From Podocnemis expansa (Eukaryota > Chordata > Testudines > Podocnemididae), in contig ML681989.1 in the NCBI GenBank assembly GCA_007922195.1, forward strand, positions 46,817,089 through 46,881,088: DNA of 64,000 bases, written 5' to 3'. A model generated the notes under the pieces. That model was not told where the DNA came from. It was given only the letters and a program-made list of their open reading frames with translations, and searched no databases. This document shows positions 11,216 through 23,036 of the stretch, piece by piece. Each line of letters starts with the position of its first letter. Position 1 is the stretch's first letter. The position numbers and the translations under genes are program-made.

Positions 11216-12690
11216 TACCAAGCATCTTTAATTTGCATGTTGGGGGTCTATTAGCCCCTTAATTCTCAAATGCAATTTTCATTAACCTTAATAGGATTAT
11301 CACTCATAGAACCAAAAGAGAATAGTTTCCTATAAATTTAGAAAATAAAATCTGTTCGAACTGCAATATTGCAGCTCCACCATTTAATGTCAAATTTAGC
11401 TTCCAAGAAATAATTTTCCAAAAGAAACAAAAAGCTTCTGCTGGAATCAATTAACATTTTTCTAATTTATAATGCAATTCCAATGGAATTTTACATTGTA
11501 GTATATTCACATTAATGTAAAGATTCCAATGGAGTTAACAATATTACAATCCAGATAGAAAAAGTTGCTGAAGAATTGCTTGTACATGGATATATTGGTC
11601 AAATGTTTGAATAAGTAATTTCCATTCACTTCACAACTCATGAAGGAACTTGGAAATCTCCAGATCTGGAGTCTCAGTCAAAATCAGATGTTTTCCACCA
11701 TCAGTCTAACACTGGGATATCTTGTCTACAAACAGAGTTGTTCTTACAACAACATAAGTAATTGGACATCGTATTAATCATTTGCTACCCTCACCTGTTT
11801 CTCCCTTTATAGAATCTTCATAAGCAGATCACAAACAATTTTTATCTTGTTATTCAACATTATTTTTTCCCCCAAAATTTCACTTTCTAACTTTGTCATT
11901 TCACCATTCAACATTCAGGCTATGTTGTATCATTGAGACTTCATAGAGAATTCATACATTACCTCTCTTCCAGCCTTCCCTAGGTGGATGAACTAAACTC
12001 TTGTAATCAACTTTCCACTGTGAATGCTTGTGGGAAAACAAATTTAAAATTTAAATCTCCTGGAAGCATTCAAGCATGAGACCTTAAAGTTTACTTTCTG
12101 TGAGCATTTATGACATGAAACCTCATTGGCATGAATAGAATGCAAACACAAAGATGAAAAAATGAAAAGTTGTTCACAAATGCAAATGAATATCCACTGA
12201 GCTTCCTTTTTTTAAGATTCTGTGTTTAGAATAGTATTTAGCAAGTGACCATGAGGAAACTGATAAAACACTGGAGTGCAACCTCTGTCTGTCAAAACTG
12301 TTACAGATTTGTGATATATATATTAATTGTATTAATTCAGTTTATTATACACCTGGCACCATCTCTCACTTTGCCTAGAATCTGCACCACATCCCTAATA
12401 GTAACTTTTTCACTGTATCATATGGAGGTCCATCCAAGAGTCTCCTCATTTTTTTCTCCTCACATTTATTGCCTCTTATCATGGCACTCACTGGTACCTT
12501 ACCTATTGTCCAAAGAATGTTCTTAAATTCAGGAAAGTAGTACTTTCAGATACCTATTCTGACATACATAAAAGTACACTTGCAAAGGAAGAAACCCATA
12601 ATGCTTTCCTACAATTAATACAGTGTGAAGGTACCTTGATGGTTAGAATCCACTCTTGACTTTGATTATTGGAAGGATAATCACCACTGC
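11216..12690. other. AT-rich background, nothing recognised
   Basis: No repeat family, RNA or coding frame that I can support. The open frame at 12245-12526 is low-complexity hydrophobic sequence typical of random AT-rich DNA. Confidence 0.55.
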
Positions 12691-12694
12691 TATT

Positions 12695-12775
12695 TTTATT
12701 TTATCTTACTTATTTCCAAGCATTTATTACAATCTTTATTTTATCTTACTTATTTCCAAGCATTTATTACAATCT
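12695..12775. repeat. Exact tandem duplication, 40-bp unit x2
   Basis: The 40-base unit running from TTTATTTTATCTTACTTATT to ATTACAATC occurs twice head-to-tail with no difference between the copies. A perfect duplication in diverged surroundings implies a recent replication-slippage or repair event. Confidence 0.9.
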
Positions 12776-12883
12776 GCAAAGTACTATTCCCTTTTTAAAA
12801 AGGAAGCTGAGCCCATTGGTATCAGTGTTTATTTGGCTAAAGGACCATATTATGGTTAAACTAAAGATTTTATAGTATTAGTA

Positions 12884-13117
12884 AAAAAAAAAAGGCAAGG
12901 AGTCTTGTGGTGCTTAAGGACTCACAGATTTATTTATTGTATGAGCTTTCATGGGAGAAAATCCCACTTCGTCAGACGCTTCTTTTCAAAGCGTCTGACG
13001 AAGTGGGATTTTCTTCCATGAAAGCTCATGCAATAAATAAATCTGTTAGTCTTTAAGTGCCACAAGACTCCTTGCTTTTTTTGCTTTACTATACAAACAT
13101 GGCTGTCCCTCTGGAAC
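12884..13117. mobile_element. Palindromic Penelope tail pair with 12-bp TSD
   Basis: Two PLE tails lie head-to-head. The left is antisense (AAGGAGTCTTGTGG...TTCGTCAGACGC), the right is sense (GCGTCTGACGAAGTGGG...AGACTCCTTG), meeting at TTCTTTTC near 12985. The twelve bases ATAGTATTAGTA are repeated exactly at 12872-12883 and 13118-13129. One target duplication around the pair means the inverted structure inserted as a single unit and does not reflect two chance insertions. Confidence 0.85.
12995..13029 (+). ncRNA. Hammerhead-like core in palindromic PLE repeat
   Basis: CTGACGA plus an A, stem II GTGGGA/TTCCAT (one mismatch), and GAAAGCTC. The opposite-strand partner at about 12947-12976 has the complementary arrangement. 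Variation at the fifth base of CTGANGA is allowed in hammerheads. Function is inference. Confidence 0.4.
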
Positions 13118-13189
13118 ATAGTATTAGTATTTTCTGATATTTGAATACTACATGGCCACTATAGCTTAGTTTTTAATTCTAGGCTTCAC

Positions 13190-13425
13190 TCAGGGCATGC
13201 CTACAGTACAGAGACTATACTTGCCAGTGTAAGGTTTATTTCCTTCAATATAGGAACATCATGTCCCCCCAAATGACTGTAGCTACATCAATAGAAGCAT
13301 TCTTTGGGCAACATAGCTGTATCTACAATGTAAATTAGGTCAGCATAGCTACTACACTGAGGGGTGTTTTCTCTCCCACTCTCCCTTGACCAACATAGCT
13401 ATGTTAGCCTAACTCTTAAGAATAA
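13190..13425. mobile_element. Eroded MITE relic
   Basis: It starts AGGGCATGCCTACAGTAC, with CAACATAGCTGTATCTACAA and ACCAACATAGCTATGTTAG further in, the eroded signature of the TGTAGACATAGC element class. Boundaries and class are approximate. Confidence 0.4.
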
Positions 13426-13459
13426 ATCAGGCCTCAAATTCTGATGAGGCCAGCACTGA

Positions 13460-14650
13460 GGTCATGTCTATGCTACAAAATTATGTCAACCTAAGTTACA
13501 TCGTCGCACAGACACCCCAGTTATTGTATTGTTTGCATATATGTACACATCACTCTTTGTGTCAGCCCTGTGTCATCACCTGGAGTGATTGAATTGATGC
13601 CGAGTACAGTGAATCATGGGTAGACATCCCATCATGCAGTGTGTCACCATGAAGCATTGGGTATTTTAGGAAGTTTTTGTGATGCCCAGTAGAGCCAAAA
13701 CAAGTAATGCAGGGGCGGCTGGGGCATAGGGTCAACTTTCTATAATACAATGTGCTGCATCCCATAATTTCATTTGCACCCCATAACATTTCATGCCTTC
13801 TTTTCAAAATCCTCACAAACCCACACTTTCTTCCTTGCTGCTCACCATCTTGGAAAGAGCCATGGAGCCTGCACAGCTCTGCATTGCCACGAGTGTTGCA
13901 AGCACAGAGTGCATGATCCTGCAGTTTTTGCAGAAATGAAAATGGAACTGCAGAGAACATGACCATCCCTTGGAGGCTAGACTTCTGTGTGATATAGAAT
14001 GAAACAATTCAAGATTGTTGGTGGTATTAATGAGCAGCAGGGGATGATGGAATGCCAGTTCTAGGCCCAAGAAACAAGCAGTGCCTGTTGGGATCACATT
14101 GCCATGCAGATTTGAGGTGACAAGCAATGGCTGCAGAAATTTCCAAAGTGCAGAGCCACGGTACTGGATCTAGATCTTAGCTCATCCAAGTCCTTCAGTG
14201 TAGGGATACCCCAATGAGAGCTGCACTGACAGCTGAGAAACAAATGGCAATTGCACTGTGGAAACTTGGAACACCAAATTGCTACCTGTCAATTGGGAAT
14301 CTACTTGGAGTCAGGAAAGCCACCACAGGGGCTGTTGTGATGCAAATTGGCAGGGTTGTTCAGCCCCGCCTGCTATACTGCACTGTGACTCTGTGTGCAG
14401 GACATAGTGGATGGTTTTGCAGCAATGGGGATCCCAAACTGATGAGGCAACAGATAGCATGTATATCCTTATTTTAGCACCACACCACCCTGCCAGAGTA
14501 CAACAGAAAGGGCTACTTTTCTATGGTAATGCAAGTACTGGAGAATCACTGGGGATGCTTTACCAACGTGAGTGTGGGCTAGTCAAAGAAGATATGTGAC
14601 ACATGCATCTTTAAGAACACAAGTCTGAAAACCTACTATCACAAATGTAG
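13460..14650 (+). pseudogene. PIF/Harbinger transposase relic (older family)
   Basis: The left end GGTCATGTCTATGCTACAAA resembles a Harbinger terminus. The frame opening at 14214 (MRAALTAEKQMAIALWKL, then GNLLGVRKATTGAVVMQIGR) lines up with the transposase at 45803 (MRPAIPVDKRVAIALWKM, then HLFGIGRSTTGNILLEVTR). The continuation in a second frame at 14411-14599 holds a degraded first-aspartate region (ATDSMYILILAPHHPA, normally IDGTHIPI). The protein would be a DDE nuclease acting on terminal inverted repeats. It is broken by stops and frame changes and ends before the catalytic glutamate, and no right terminus is visible. Confidence 0.75.
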
Positions 14651-17345
14651 GGGCTATTGCTGTTGATTCTACTGAAGTTAATGGGATTTTTGCTATTGAC
14701 GTCTATGGAAGCAAGAAGAAAACTTTAATAGAGTTTTGGATCTCAGGAAAACTTAAATTTCAGTGTATATGGTAAAGCAAATGTGGCTAATATGATTTAT
14801 GTCCCGCAGTTGAATTGTGTACTGGACATTTCTGGGACTTACTGCTGCAAAATACAGAGAAGGCAAACTTGCCTAACATATGTGGTGGTCAAAATATTAT
14901 GACTTCCAAATATTATGACAAAGCCATATGCTAATTTCAATAGATGTTTGTGAATCTCCTGAGTCTTCGGTTGCATTAGAAGACATTTATTGCTGGACAA
15001 TGTTTAGATAATATTGGGAGTAGGCGTACTAGCTAGAGAAGCCAGCAGAGATTGAAGAAGGGAGTGGTATGGATAGGGAAACTGCAACGTTCCTGTTCTC
15101 ACAGAAGAAGCATTCTGTACCTGGGAGCAAAAGCGGGGAGCAGAGAATGGTGAGCAGCTCTCATTAAATGGCCTTCTCAGTTTGTTTTGGAGGAAATGCC
15201 TCCTCAGTGTACATGTCCTTTCTTCCAGCAGGAATACACAGACCTGTCTTCTACTCCTGGCATTGTGAATCTTTCCAGAAAATGGACCAAAAAAAGAAGT
15301 CACAGGTTTACTAATAATAGTTTGGTTTTAGTTGAGCTAGTCTTAGTACTTAAAAAGAAGTACCAGGAGAGCTGTTTCTCTGGACAATGTGGAATGCAGC
15401 TGCTGAATAGTTCCTTCCTGCTCCTCTTCACTGTAGCACAATCTCAGTTTCAATGCATTGGCACTGCCTCTGCTGTCCCACTGGGGTGAGTAGGTGGGTG
15501 GGGCTTAGTGACAAATAACTTAGAAAAGCAGAAAGGACATTGAGTGGCTAGAACAGGATCTTATGCCCTAACTGTAGCTGGCCATGTTTTCAAAATTACT
15601 GACTGGAACATGCTTATGGCAACATTTCTGATCCTTTCTTCAGTCTGCTCCCCCACAGTTGAAAAAGTTCCAGCTAAAGCATTATGCATCAGCTGAGAAT
15701 AATATTATATTTGTTATTTAAACAGATTAAAAAATTCTCTCCTAGAATTAATATAGATCTGTTTAGTGAATGCAAAGCAATGGCACCATTAATGCAAAGT
15801 GATTTCAGACTACCATGGGAGCTCAGTCAGTGCCAGTGGCAAGGGAATATAGCAAATGCACTTGAGAAGGAATTTTCCAAACATTGTATAAATGTTAATA
15901 CTCTCACAGTTCCCACACTTCACTTTAAGACAGTTTGTGGATAAACAACTCTTAGCACTTGCATAAATTGTTGCCTATTTTAAGCATGTAGTTGGATATT
16001 ATTTAATATATTTACAGCAAAATGTAGCAAGGTTAGTATGGAGCTACTGATGGCAACTGTAATTTAAAGTTATTTTCTTTATGTCAAAAATGACCAAGAG
16101 TGGATATAAGCCTATATAATCATAAACATACTAGCCTCTGAAAGTGACGCTATATTTCTTAATATCAAGGAACTTCTGATGAACTAGACTAACAAAATGC
16201 AAAGACAATTTTTATAATTTCATTTTGGAATAATTATTGCATTACCATCTTTAAAAAGCAAAGTCAAAATAAAACCTCCACTGGCCCACATGTCCCAATT
16301 ATCTTTCCTAGATTTCACAGCAACCTGTCTTCTTTGACTGCATATAGCCAACTATTTAGCAAATAAGCAATAGCTGAGATCTATTCAAATCAGATCTCAT
16401 AATGTCCTTTTTTTATGTACTTAATAATAGAATTCTAGGCAGCTTCTGAGCATTTTCATTATAACCTCTTCTATCAAGCTGGTGATAATTGTCATCTACT
16501 CTTCACATCTTCTTTGTGAATGTATTAACTGATGTGAAATTCTGATGTAAACCAGCATATCCTAAAATTAGCAAACACCAGTTTGAAGCATCATATGAAA
16601 GTGAGAACATTTCTACACACTGACAGAAAGTGTTTCTGTGAGAAAAGTTACCAGTAAAACAAAGGAAAAATGCATCTGAGTTCAAAGGCAACTGAACAAA
16701 GACAAAAAAAGTGGCAGAATGATGATCCACAAATTTAGATTATGCATGAGTTATTGGTTCCATCTTCTGATCTACAATGTTTTCATCTGCCATTTCTGTC
16801 TACGATGGAAGATAAATCAATCCTTCAATAAATAAGATTATAAACTATTCTGTACAGGAACAAGTCCTCTTCCCACATCCACTCCACCCCCAACAGTACA
16901 TGGAACAAGGAGTTCCAATTTTGTTTGTACTTCTGGGACCTACAAACAACTAGTAAACAAATGTAGGACAAAATAATAACTCTTGATTCTCCTCTCGTAC
17001 CAATTTCACATTAATGTCCATTGACTTCATTGCTGTCGCTTCTAACTTATACCACTGTACACTGATGCGCACAAGAGGGAGGTAAGCAGGGGCATGGACC
17101 CCCATGATAGTTGGTGGGGGTACAGAATTCTACCAGCTTTTTGTGGCTGTGACAGGGAAACTGAACTTCTTTGGCCCCTTGGACTGTGACATGAAGAGCA
17201 AGCGCTGGCACTTGTTTTTGTGAAATCCCAGTATTTGTATGCTTGGCACATCAGTTATGAAAGAAAAAAAATTGCTTGAGCCCTGGTAGCTAATTGCTTA
17301 AGCACCACATCTAAGGTGGAGGCACAGAATTTGCTCCTCCAGAAC
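14651..17345. other. Background, nothing recognised
   Basis: About 2.7 kb without a recognisable repeat, RNA or gene. The overlapping open frames at 15004-15489 run on both strands, lack motifs and have no family similarity that I can name. Confidence 0.5.
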
Positions 17346-17351
17346 GAGTCT

Positions 17352-17755
17352 CGCTATGTCCACACATACATCATTTCAAAATAAGTTATTTCTAAATGAG
17401 TTATTTTGAAATAAAGTCCTTATTTCAAAATAAATTAATTAGAATTGAGAAAATTTTAATTCGAATTAAGGGAAAGCCTGCTTTCGAAACAGCTGTTATT
17501 TCGAAATGGTTATTTCAAATTAAGGCCATTTGGACATGTTGTTTCAAAACAACATGTCCAAACGGTGTTATTTCAAAATAACCATTTTGAAATAACGGCC
17601 GTTTTGAAATGAATGGGGTTTAAGCTGTTTCGAAATGATGGTTCTTATTTCGAAATGACAGAGCCTGTCATTTCGAAATAAGAAAACATCATGTGGACAT
17701 TCATTTTGAAACAACCAGTGTTGTTTCAAAATAAAAGACTCATGTGGACATACCC
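17352..17755. mobile_element. Harbinger MITE, 404 bp, TSD TCT, derived from the 45.2-kb element
   Basis: Termini TATGTCCACA and TGTGGACATACCC are flanked by TCT (17349-17351, 17756-17758). The interior is built of TTTCGAAAT/ATTTCGAAAT palindromes. Its right-hand 130 bp follow the right end of the autonomous Harbinger at 45194-49227 phrase by phrase (AATGACAGAGCC, AAGAAAACATC, TGTGGACATTCA, ACAACCAGTGTTGTT, AATAAAAG). It has no coding capacity, so it is best read as an internal-deletion derivative. Confidence 0.9.
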
Positions 17756-17757
17756 TC

Positions 17758-17930
17758 TGTGATGCTGTCTGGATTTTGAGGCTCAAGTATTATATTATTT
17801 AGCATCTATATGTCAATAATTGCAAGAATCTGTGTGAGATATGCCATAGAAAAGTTATAATTTGCTAAGTCTGATTATATTGTTTATGTGTAGGTGTCCT
17901 ATCTGTATTAGAAGTTATGAGTTTGTTGCA
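17758..17930 (+). mobile_element. ERV LTR 5' fragment
   Basis: TGTGATGCTGTCTGGATTTT followed by ATATGTCAATAATTGCAAGA, TATATTGTTTATGTGTAGG and GTATTAGAAGTTA follows the first ~180 bp of the solo LTR at 5854. It starts exactly where the Harbinger MITE ends and is cut off near the Penelope repeat at about 17955. Confidence 0.65.
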
Positions 17931-17954
17931 TCTAAAAACAAATAAACAAACAAA

Positions 17955-18045
17955 CAAAAAAAACGCAAGGAGTCCTGTGACACTTAAAGACTAAGAAATG
18001 TATTTATCACATGAGCTTTCGTGGGAGAAAATCCCACTTCGCTGG
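17955..18045 (-). mobile_element. Penelope tail, reverse orientation
   Basis: AAGGAGTCCTGTGACACTTA, then TTATCACATGAGCTTTCGTG, GGAGAAAATCCCACTTCGCT. The antisense hammerhead-like core is intact in stem II (GTGGGA/TCCCAC). It is preceded by an A-rich AAAC simple repeat and followed abruptly by GC-rich sequence. Confidence 0.7.
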
Positions 18046-18250
18046 ATGGCCTGGGGCAGAGCTGGAGCTCAGATCCCAGCCTCTGGGCTGGCCCACTATG
18101 CTCCCAGGAGTGGAACAGGTGGCCCAAGGACAGGCCAGGAGTGGAGCGCAGAGCTGACCATGGGGCTGACCTGCCCCTCTCCCCAGTGCCAACTGGGCAG
18201 AGGGCTCCCATATCATGGTGAGCCCCTGGGGACAGGCCCCATTGGCCTGT
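18046..18250. other. GC-rich insert of unknown origin
   Basis: About 200 bp of GC-rich sequence abuts the Penelope tail. It resembles in style the GC-rich hAT derivatives elsewhere in the window, but I found no terminal repeats or target duplication. Four overlapping open frames on both strands here reflect composition only. Confidence 0.4.
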
Positions 18251-20366
18251 GAGGTATCCCAAACTTGATGATGAACTATCACTAAATTAATTTGGTGGAG
18301 GGGGCCATGTTACAGATGTAATGTTCAGGGGCTGGAGGTACAAATTTAGAGCCAAACACTGCAGACACCTACTGTGGATTTTTCACTGATAATGATAGCA
18401 GCTTTGCAGAAAGATTAAGGGCAAATTAGGCCCCATAGGTAGTAATTAAACTGTACCAAGATATTGCGTTCTGCAGAATGTTAACTGTGAGAAGGCTAAA
18501 AACATGCAGGGGACTGAAATTTGATGCCCCTAGTGCAGATAAATTGATTCAAGAGCAACAGCATGTTTGCCAATCCACCATTCCACCCTCCTACTTGTAC
18601 CAAGCAATGGCTATGAAGGGACACAAGAAAACAATTTCAATCTTTGTGGCATGTTTTATGACCTGTGAAACCTGCTAGATTTATGCTTAAAGTCAAAGTC
18701 CTGGTAGAATAATGAACCTTTAATGAGAGAGAGAGTTCTCAGAAATGGTTTGATTCTTACTTGTCCTGTAAAGCGACACAATGGCATCTCATTTTCCATT
18801 TTGGTACCGAAAGCAATAAGAATTAGAATAAAGAGAAAAATAATCTGAAACAAAAGAATAGAGTTTTCACACTTAAACCCAAGACAGATATAGTTATCTC
18901 ATGATAATGATGCTAAAAAGAGTAGAAAAGGTGGAGCATATTAAGTATTGGGTAAGCTTTGTGTCTGCAAATAGCTAACAAATAGACATCAGGGGAAAAA
19001 AAGCCTGCATTTCCAAAAAGCTCATTGTCTTCTTCAGAAGATATCTAATGCTATACTTATCTCTGCATAAGCATATTGTGAAAGACTGTGCCTCCCAAGA
19101 GTGTTCCCCAGCTCCCTGCCTTGGGAAATCTTGCCTAGGACCCTCTCACGGAATTCTACCCTCCTGTTCCTTGGAGCTGTTCATCCCAGCAGTTGTTCCA
19201 GTCTCTGATAGGGATAGCTATGTCCTTCCCAACATCCCCATTCTTCCTTTTATGAGAATCAGTCAATTTGGTTGCAGGTACTTTCCCAAAGTGCAGGGGG
19301 TGGGGCTAAGGAAGCAGCCAGGCACCCTCTGGCCCAGAGGAATACTATCCCACACATATCCATACAAACATAAAATCCAATAAATAGTTAAGAATAATCT
19401 ATAAAGTACCAAGGTATTGCAACAAATATCCTTCAGCATCAGTTTATATACATGCACACCTCCACTCTCAACATCTTGAGCCAAATTCTTCTGTTACACC
19501 AGTGTAAATCTTGAGTGGTTTGCAAGCACTGCTGTGCTGTTTACTCAACTGTTCAGTTCAGATGGACCCAAACAAAGTCCAACAGCCCAGAATTCTTAGA
19601 AAATATGCATATTATAGACTTTGCTGTAGCAATTGCTAGAATATAAACCTACCTTTTCAGTTTCTGGCTTCATCAAGATAAAGTTATCAATAACTAAGAT
19701 ACCCTTAGCAAAGCCCAATTTTGAAAATTTTAGTACCTTTAGCAAGTATGTTTTCAATTCTGTTTTAAAACAAAAAATCCCACATACACATTCCCCATTG
19801 TTTCTATCAAAAGGTTTATAGGTGCATAAACTACTAATATCTATTGTAGCACTTAATTTTAAGTAGATAAGCTAATTTGCAATAAGGCACTCGTATTACA
19901 GAATAAGAGTGTCCACATATACAGAGTTAATAAGAAAGAGTTAATCTGCTTTAAATTCACACACTACCTTATTCCAGATTAACTTTAATATGTAGACAAA
20001 TACTTGTCAACAATTAATGCTAAAACCTAACCCTCTGTCAATCAACTGATACAGCAGTAAGATTACTACAAAAATCTGTACATTTCATTTTATTTGATAT
20101 ATATTTTTACATAAACAAGAGTAGCTCTAAAAAGTTCTAATTTGGAGAAGGTGGGTCACAACATATCAGCAAGTTTATAATAGCCCTAATTTTCCCCACT
20201 TCCTCTGTGCTAATCTAAATTTTCCAGCAGCCAGACAACTGTACTATTTAGATGAAAAAACCCTTCCTCAGAAGCCATACTTAGTCCAGGCTGGGAACTG
20301 GGTGGTCAATAGAAAAATCCATCTTCCCAATCACACAAGTATAACAGTGAGTTACCAACATAACCG
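18251..20366. other. Background; possible antisense LTR near 19.1-19.4 kb
   Basis: Mostly featureless. Around 19090-19400 a moderately GC-rich stretch reads, on the minus strand, with a TATA-like CATAAAAGGAAGAATGGGG, compatible with an old LTR, but termini and duplicated flanks were not found. Confidence 0.35.
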
Positions 20367-20560
20367 TCCTTCTTTGAGATGGGCTGCTCACATACATTCA
20401 GTTACAGGTGTCTATTTGCCACAGCACATGGTAATCCAGAAAGTGTTTCAGCCCTAGCCTTTCAGGTCAGAGTAAGCAGCCAACGCCCCCTCTGTGCCGC
20501 GACCGCGGCTATATATGTGACCCTGACCCTGACCCTTCCAGTCCCTTCTTTTCACCAGCT
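20367..20560 (+). repeat. DIRS inverted terminal repeat, left copy (3' end of element)
   Basis: It matches the reverse complement of 30130-30309 over its length with scattered substitutions. In the orientation of the element this is the downstream repeat. The outer tip has the CTTCTTTGAG motif. Confidence 0.8.
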
Positions 20561-20584
20561 CCAGTTAGTGGGAATGGTGGGAGG

Positions 20585-20690
20585 GATTTGCATGTATGTG
20601 AGCAGCCAAGCTTGAAGAAGGATAGTTACGTTAGTAACTTACCATTCTTCTTCAAACGCTGCTCGCATCATTCAGTTACAGGTGACTGCT
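20585..20690. other. DIRS internal complementary region
   Basis: It contains GTGAGCAGCC...CTTGAAGAAGG followed by CTTCTTCAAACGCTGCTCGC and ATTCAGTTACAGGTG. The two element tips are thus represented back to back, as in the internal complementary region that DIRS elements use as template to rebuild their ends on a circular intermediate. Its position next to the 3' inverted repeat matches the family layout. Confidence 0.7.
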
Positions 20691-20716
20691 AGCCATACCC
20701 AGGATGGTGGGCAGAG

Positions 20717-22640
20717 TTACAGCTTACCCACATTGAGTATGGCTCTGCCCAACTGAGCATCATCTCTTGCTTGTTGGACGATAGCATAGTGTTTTGTGAA
20801 AATATGTACTGATGACCATATGACTGCACTGCATATCTCCTGGATCAGGACCTGTGCGAGGAAGGCTGTAGAAGAAGCCTGGACTCTGGCTGAGTGGGCC
20901 TGGACTCTCCCCAGAAGGGGTGTATCCAACCTTCCATAGCAGTCTTTAATACAGTTCATTATCCATTTGGAAATCAATGTGTTGTCACTGGTTGTCCTCT
21001 TTTCCTCTCTGCAATGGTGATGAAGAATTGTGGAACAGGTGCTTACATTCAATATATGTCGGGAGCACTCATCTGACATCCAGTGTGTGCCACTTTCTTT
21101 GCTTTTCCATGACCTGAGGGTCTGGAAAAAACACCAGGAGGCAAATGTCCTCATTCAGGTGGAATGGTGAGACCTCCTACAGGAGAAACAAAGTGTATGG
21201 GTGTAACAGAACCTTGTTTGCAAAGAATCTTATATATGGGGTTTCTGAGGAGAGGGCTCGGAGCTCTGAGACCTATCTGATTGAAGTTATGGCCACTAGG
21301 AAGGCTAACTTCCACAAGACAACTAGGAAAGTGCATGAGTCCAGGGGTTCATATGGGGGCTCCTTCAGGCATTGGAGCACCACATTTAGGTCCCACTGAG
21401 GAGTAGGGGATCTAAGTTGTGGGTAAACCATGTCCATACTCTTCAGGAACCATGTGATGGTTGGGTGGAAGAAGACTGGGACCCCTTCCACTTTCCCATG
21501 AAATTGCCACTAGGTGACCCCCTAGAGAAGAAGTAGCCAGAGGCGGTGCTGGGGCGGGGAGGGATCTGGGGCATGGGCCCAGCCCCCGCCCCCAGCCAGA
21601 AGGCCCCGCCCCCAGCCAGGGATAGGGCCGGGGGGGTGCGCGCCGCTGCGGGCAGCTAGGCCACAGTGCGGCCTGGCCAGAAGCAGCCACTGGAGATCAG
21701 GCCCGGGCCTGGGCCCACACCCGCAGCCGCGGGCAGCCAGGCCCCTGATCCACAGCCAGGGACGGGGCCACCGGGGCCGCCCACAGCCAGGTCCCGGATC
21801 CCCAGTGGAGGATGGGGCCACCACGGGCAGCCAGCCAGGCCCCGGATCCCCCCGCTGGGGATCCGGGGCCTGGCCGCCAGCAGCCTCAGCGGCCCCATCC
21901 CTGGCCGGAGATCGAAGGCCTGGCTGCCCGTGGCCATGGGCATGGGCCCAGCCTCCAGCGGCTGCTTCTGGCCCGGCCCTGCCACAGCTTAGCAGCCCGC
22001 AGCGGTGCGGCCTCCCCCTGGCCCTTTCCCTGGCGAGGGGTGGGGCCTGCCAGGCAGCCAGCCGGGCCCCAGATCCCCGGGTAGGGACAGGGCCACCGTG
22101 GCCACTGCCGGCCAGGGATCGGGCCCCGGACCCCTGGCCCGATTGGGCCGGAGATCCAGGGCACTGGCATTGAGACCCAGGGCATGTGCCCTGGGGTGCC
22201 CAATGCCAGCAACGCCCCTGGAAGTAGTTAAGCCCTTATCCTTGAGGGTTAACAGATGGTCCAGTATCAAGTGGGTGGGGGCTGACTCTAGTATCACCCC
22301 TCTTTCCTTGGCCCAAAGGGAAAACCTCCTCCACTTAGCTGTGTAGGTTGCCCTAGTGGAAGGTCTCCTACTGCCCACCAGTATCTCCCTAACTCTGTTG
22401 GAGCAGAGTCTCTCAGAGTTATTTAGCCATGCAGCCGCCAAGTGGTCAGGTGAAGCAATCTCAAGTTTGGGTGCTGAAGCGTGCCCGAGCTCCACATCAA
22501 TGAGTCTTCCCTGAGCGGGGGGTGAAACAGTAGTTCTATGGACATGTTTCACAGGATCGAGAACCAGTGCTGTCTGGGCCAGTCTGGAGCTACCATTATC
22601 ATGTCCGCTCCATCCCTCTTTATCTTTAGGAGTAGGCATA
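20717..22640 (-). pseudogene. DIRS tyrosine recombinase, frameshifted and split by a hAT element
   Basis: Three minus-strand pieces in order make one recombinase. The N-terminal SAM-like domain is within 22220-22640 (STRATYTAKWRRFSLWAKE, then ILDHLLTLKDKGLTTS). The middle lies at 21273-21491 (VPVFFHPTITWFLKSM, then WDLNVVLQCLKEPPYEPL, ending VAITSIR). The catalytic C-terminus is at 20717-21154, with the H-x-x-R box in RVQAHSARVQASSTAF and the likely nucleophilic tyrosine in FTKHYAIV. The enzyme would cut and rejoin the circular cDNA at the target. A 683-bp hAT insertion and frame changes inactivate it. Confidence 0.85.
21538..22220 (-). mobile_element. GC-rich hAT element, 683 bp, 8-bp TSD, inside DIRS recombinase
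   Basis: Termini are CAGAGGCGGTGCTGG on the left and, as reverse complement, CAGGGGCGTTGCTGGCAT on the right. The flanks GAAGTAGC (21530-21537) and GAAGTAGT (22221-22228) match at seven of eight bases. The interior is very GC-rich with a degenerate GGATCCCCAG-type repeat, giving long chance open frames on both strands (21412-22346). It is the same family as 29099-29453 and the ends of 49332-54419. Confidence 0.88.
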
Positions 22641-23036
22641 CATCAGTGGGCCCCCCACCCCCGCCATGAGTTCAGAAAGGCGTCTGCGATTGAGCCCTTC
22701 TCTCAGCCTCTGAGTAAACAGGAAAGCTGACATTTCTGATTCTGACGTGTTGCAAACAGGTCTATTTATGGTAGGCCCCACCAGCTGACTATGTGTGATA
22801 TCACCTCCACATGCAGCGACCACTCATGGTGCAACAGGAAGGTTCTGTTCAGCAAGTCTGTTACACCACTTTCCACCCCCGGCAAGTGGGCTACCATTGG
22901 GGTGAAGTCGTGTTTCACAGCGAGTTCCCAAAGGCTGGTGTCTTCCAAGTGAACAGCTGGGGAGTGCACCCTTCCCTTTCGGTTCATGTAAAACATGGCT
23001 GCTGAGTTGTCTGGTAGGACCTGGACTGTTTACCCT

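Noticed and set aside
15004..15489. Pair of about 100-codon open frames, possible exon
   Set aside because: Frames on opposite strands overlap, no splice-site pair or motif supports either, and lengths are within chance.
21412..22346. Stack of open frames of 90-120 codons on both strands, Pro/Gly/Ala-rich
   Set aside because: All fall in the hAT element 21538-22220, where GC-rich repeated words suppress stop codons on every frame.
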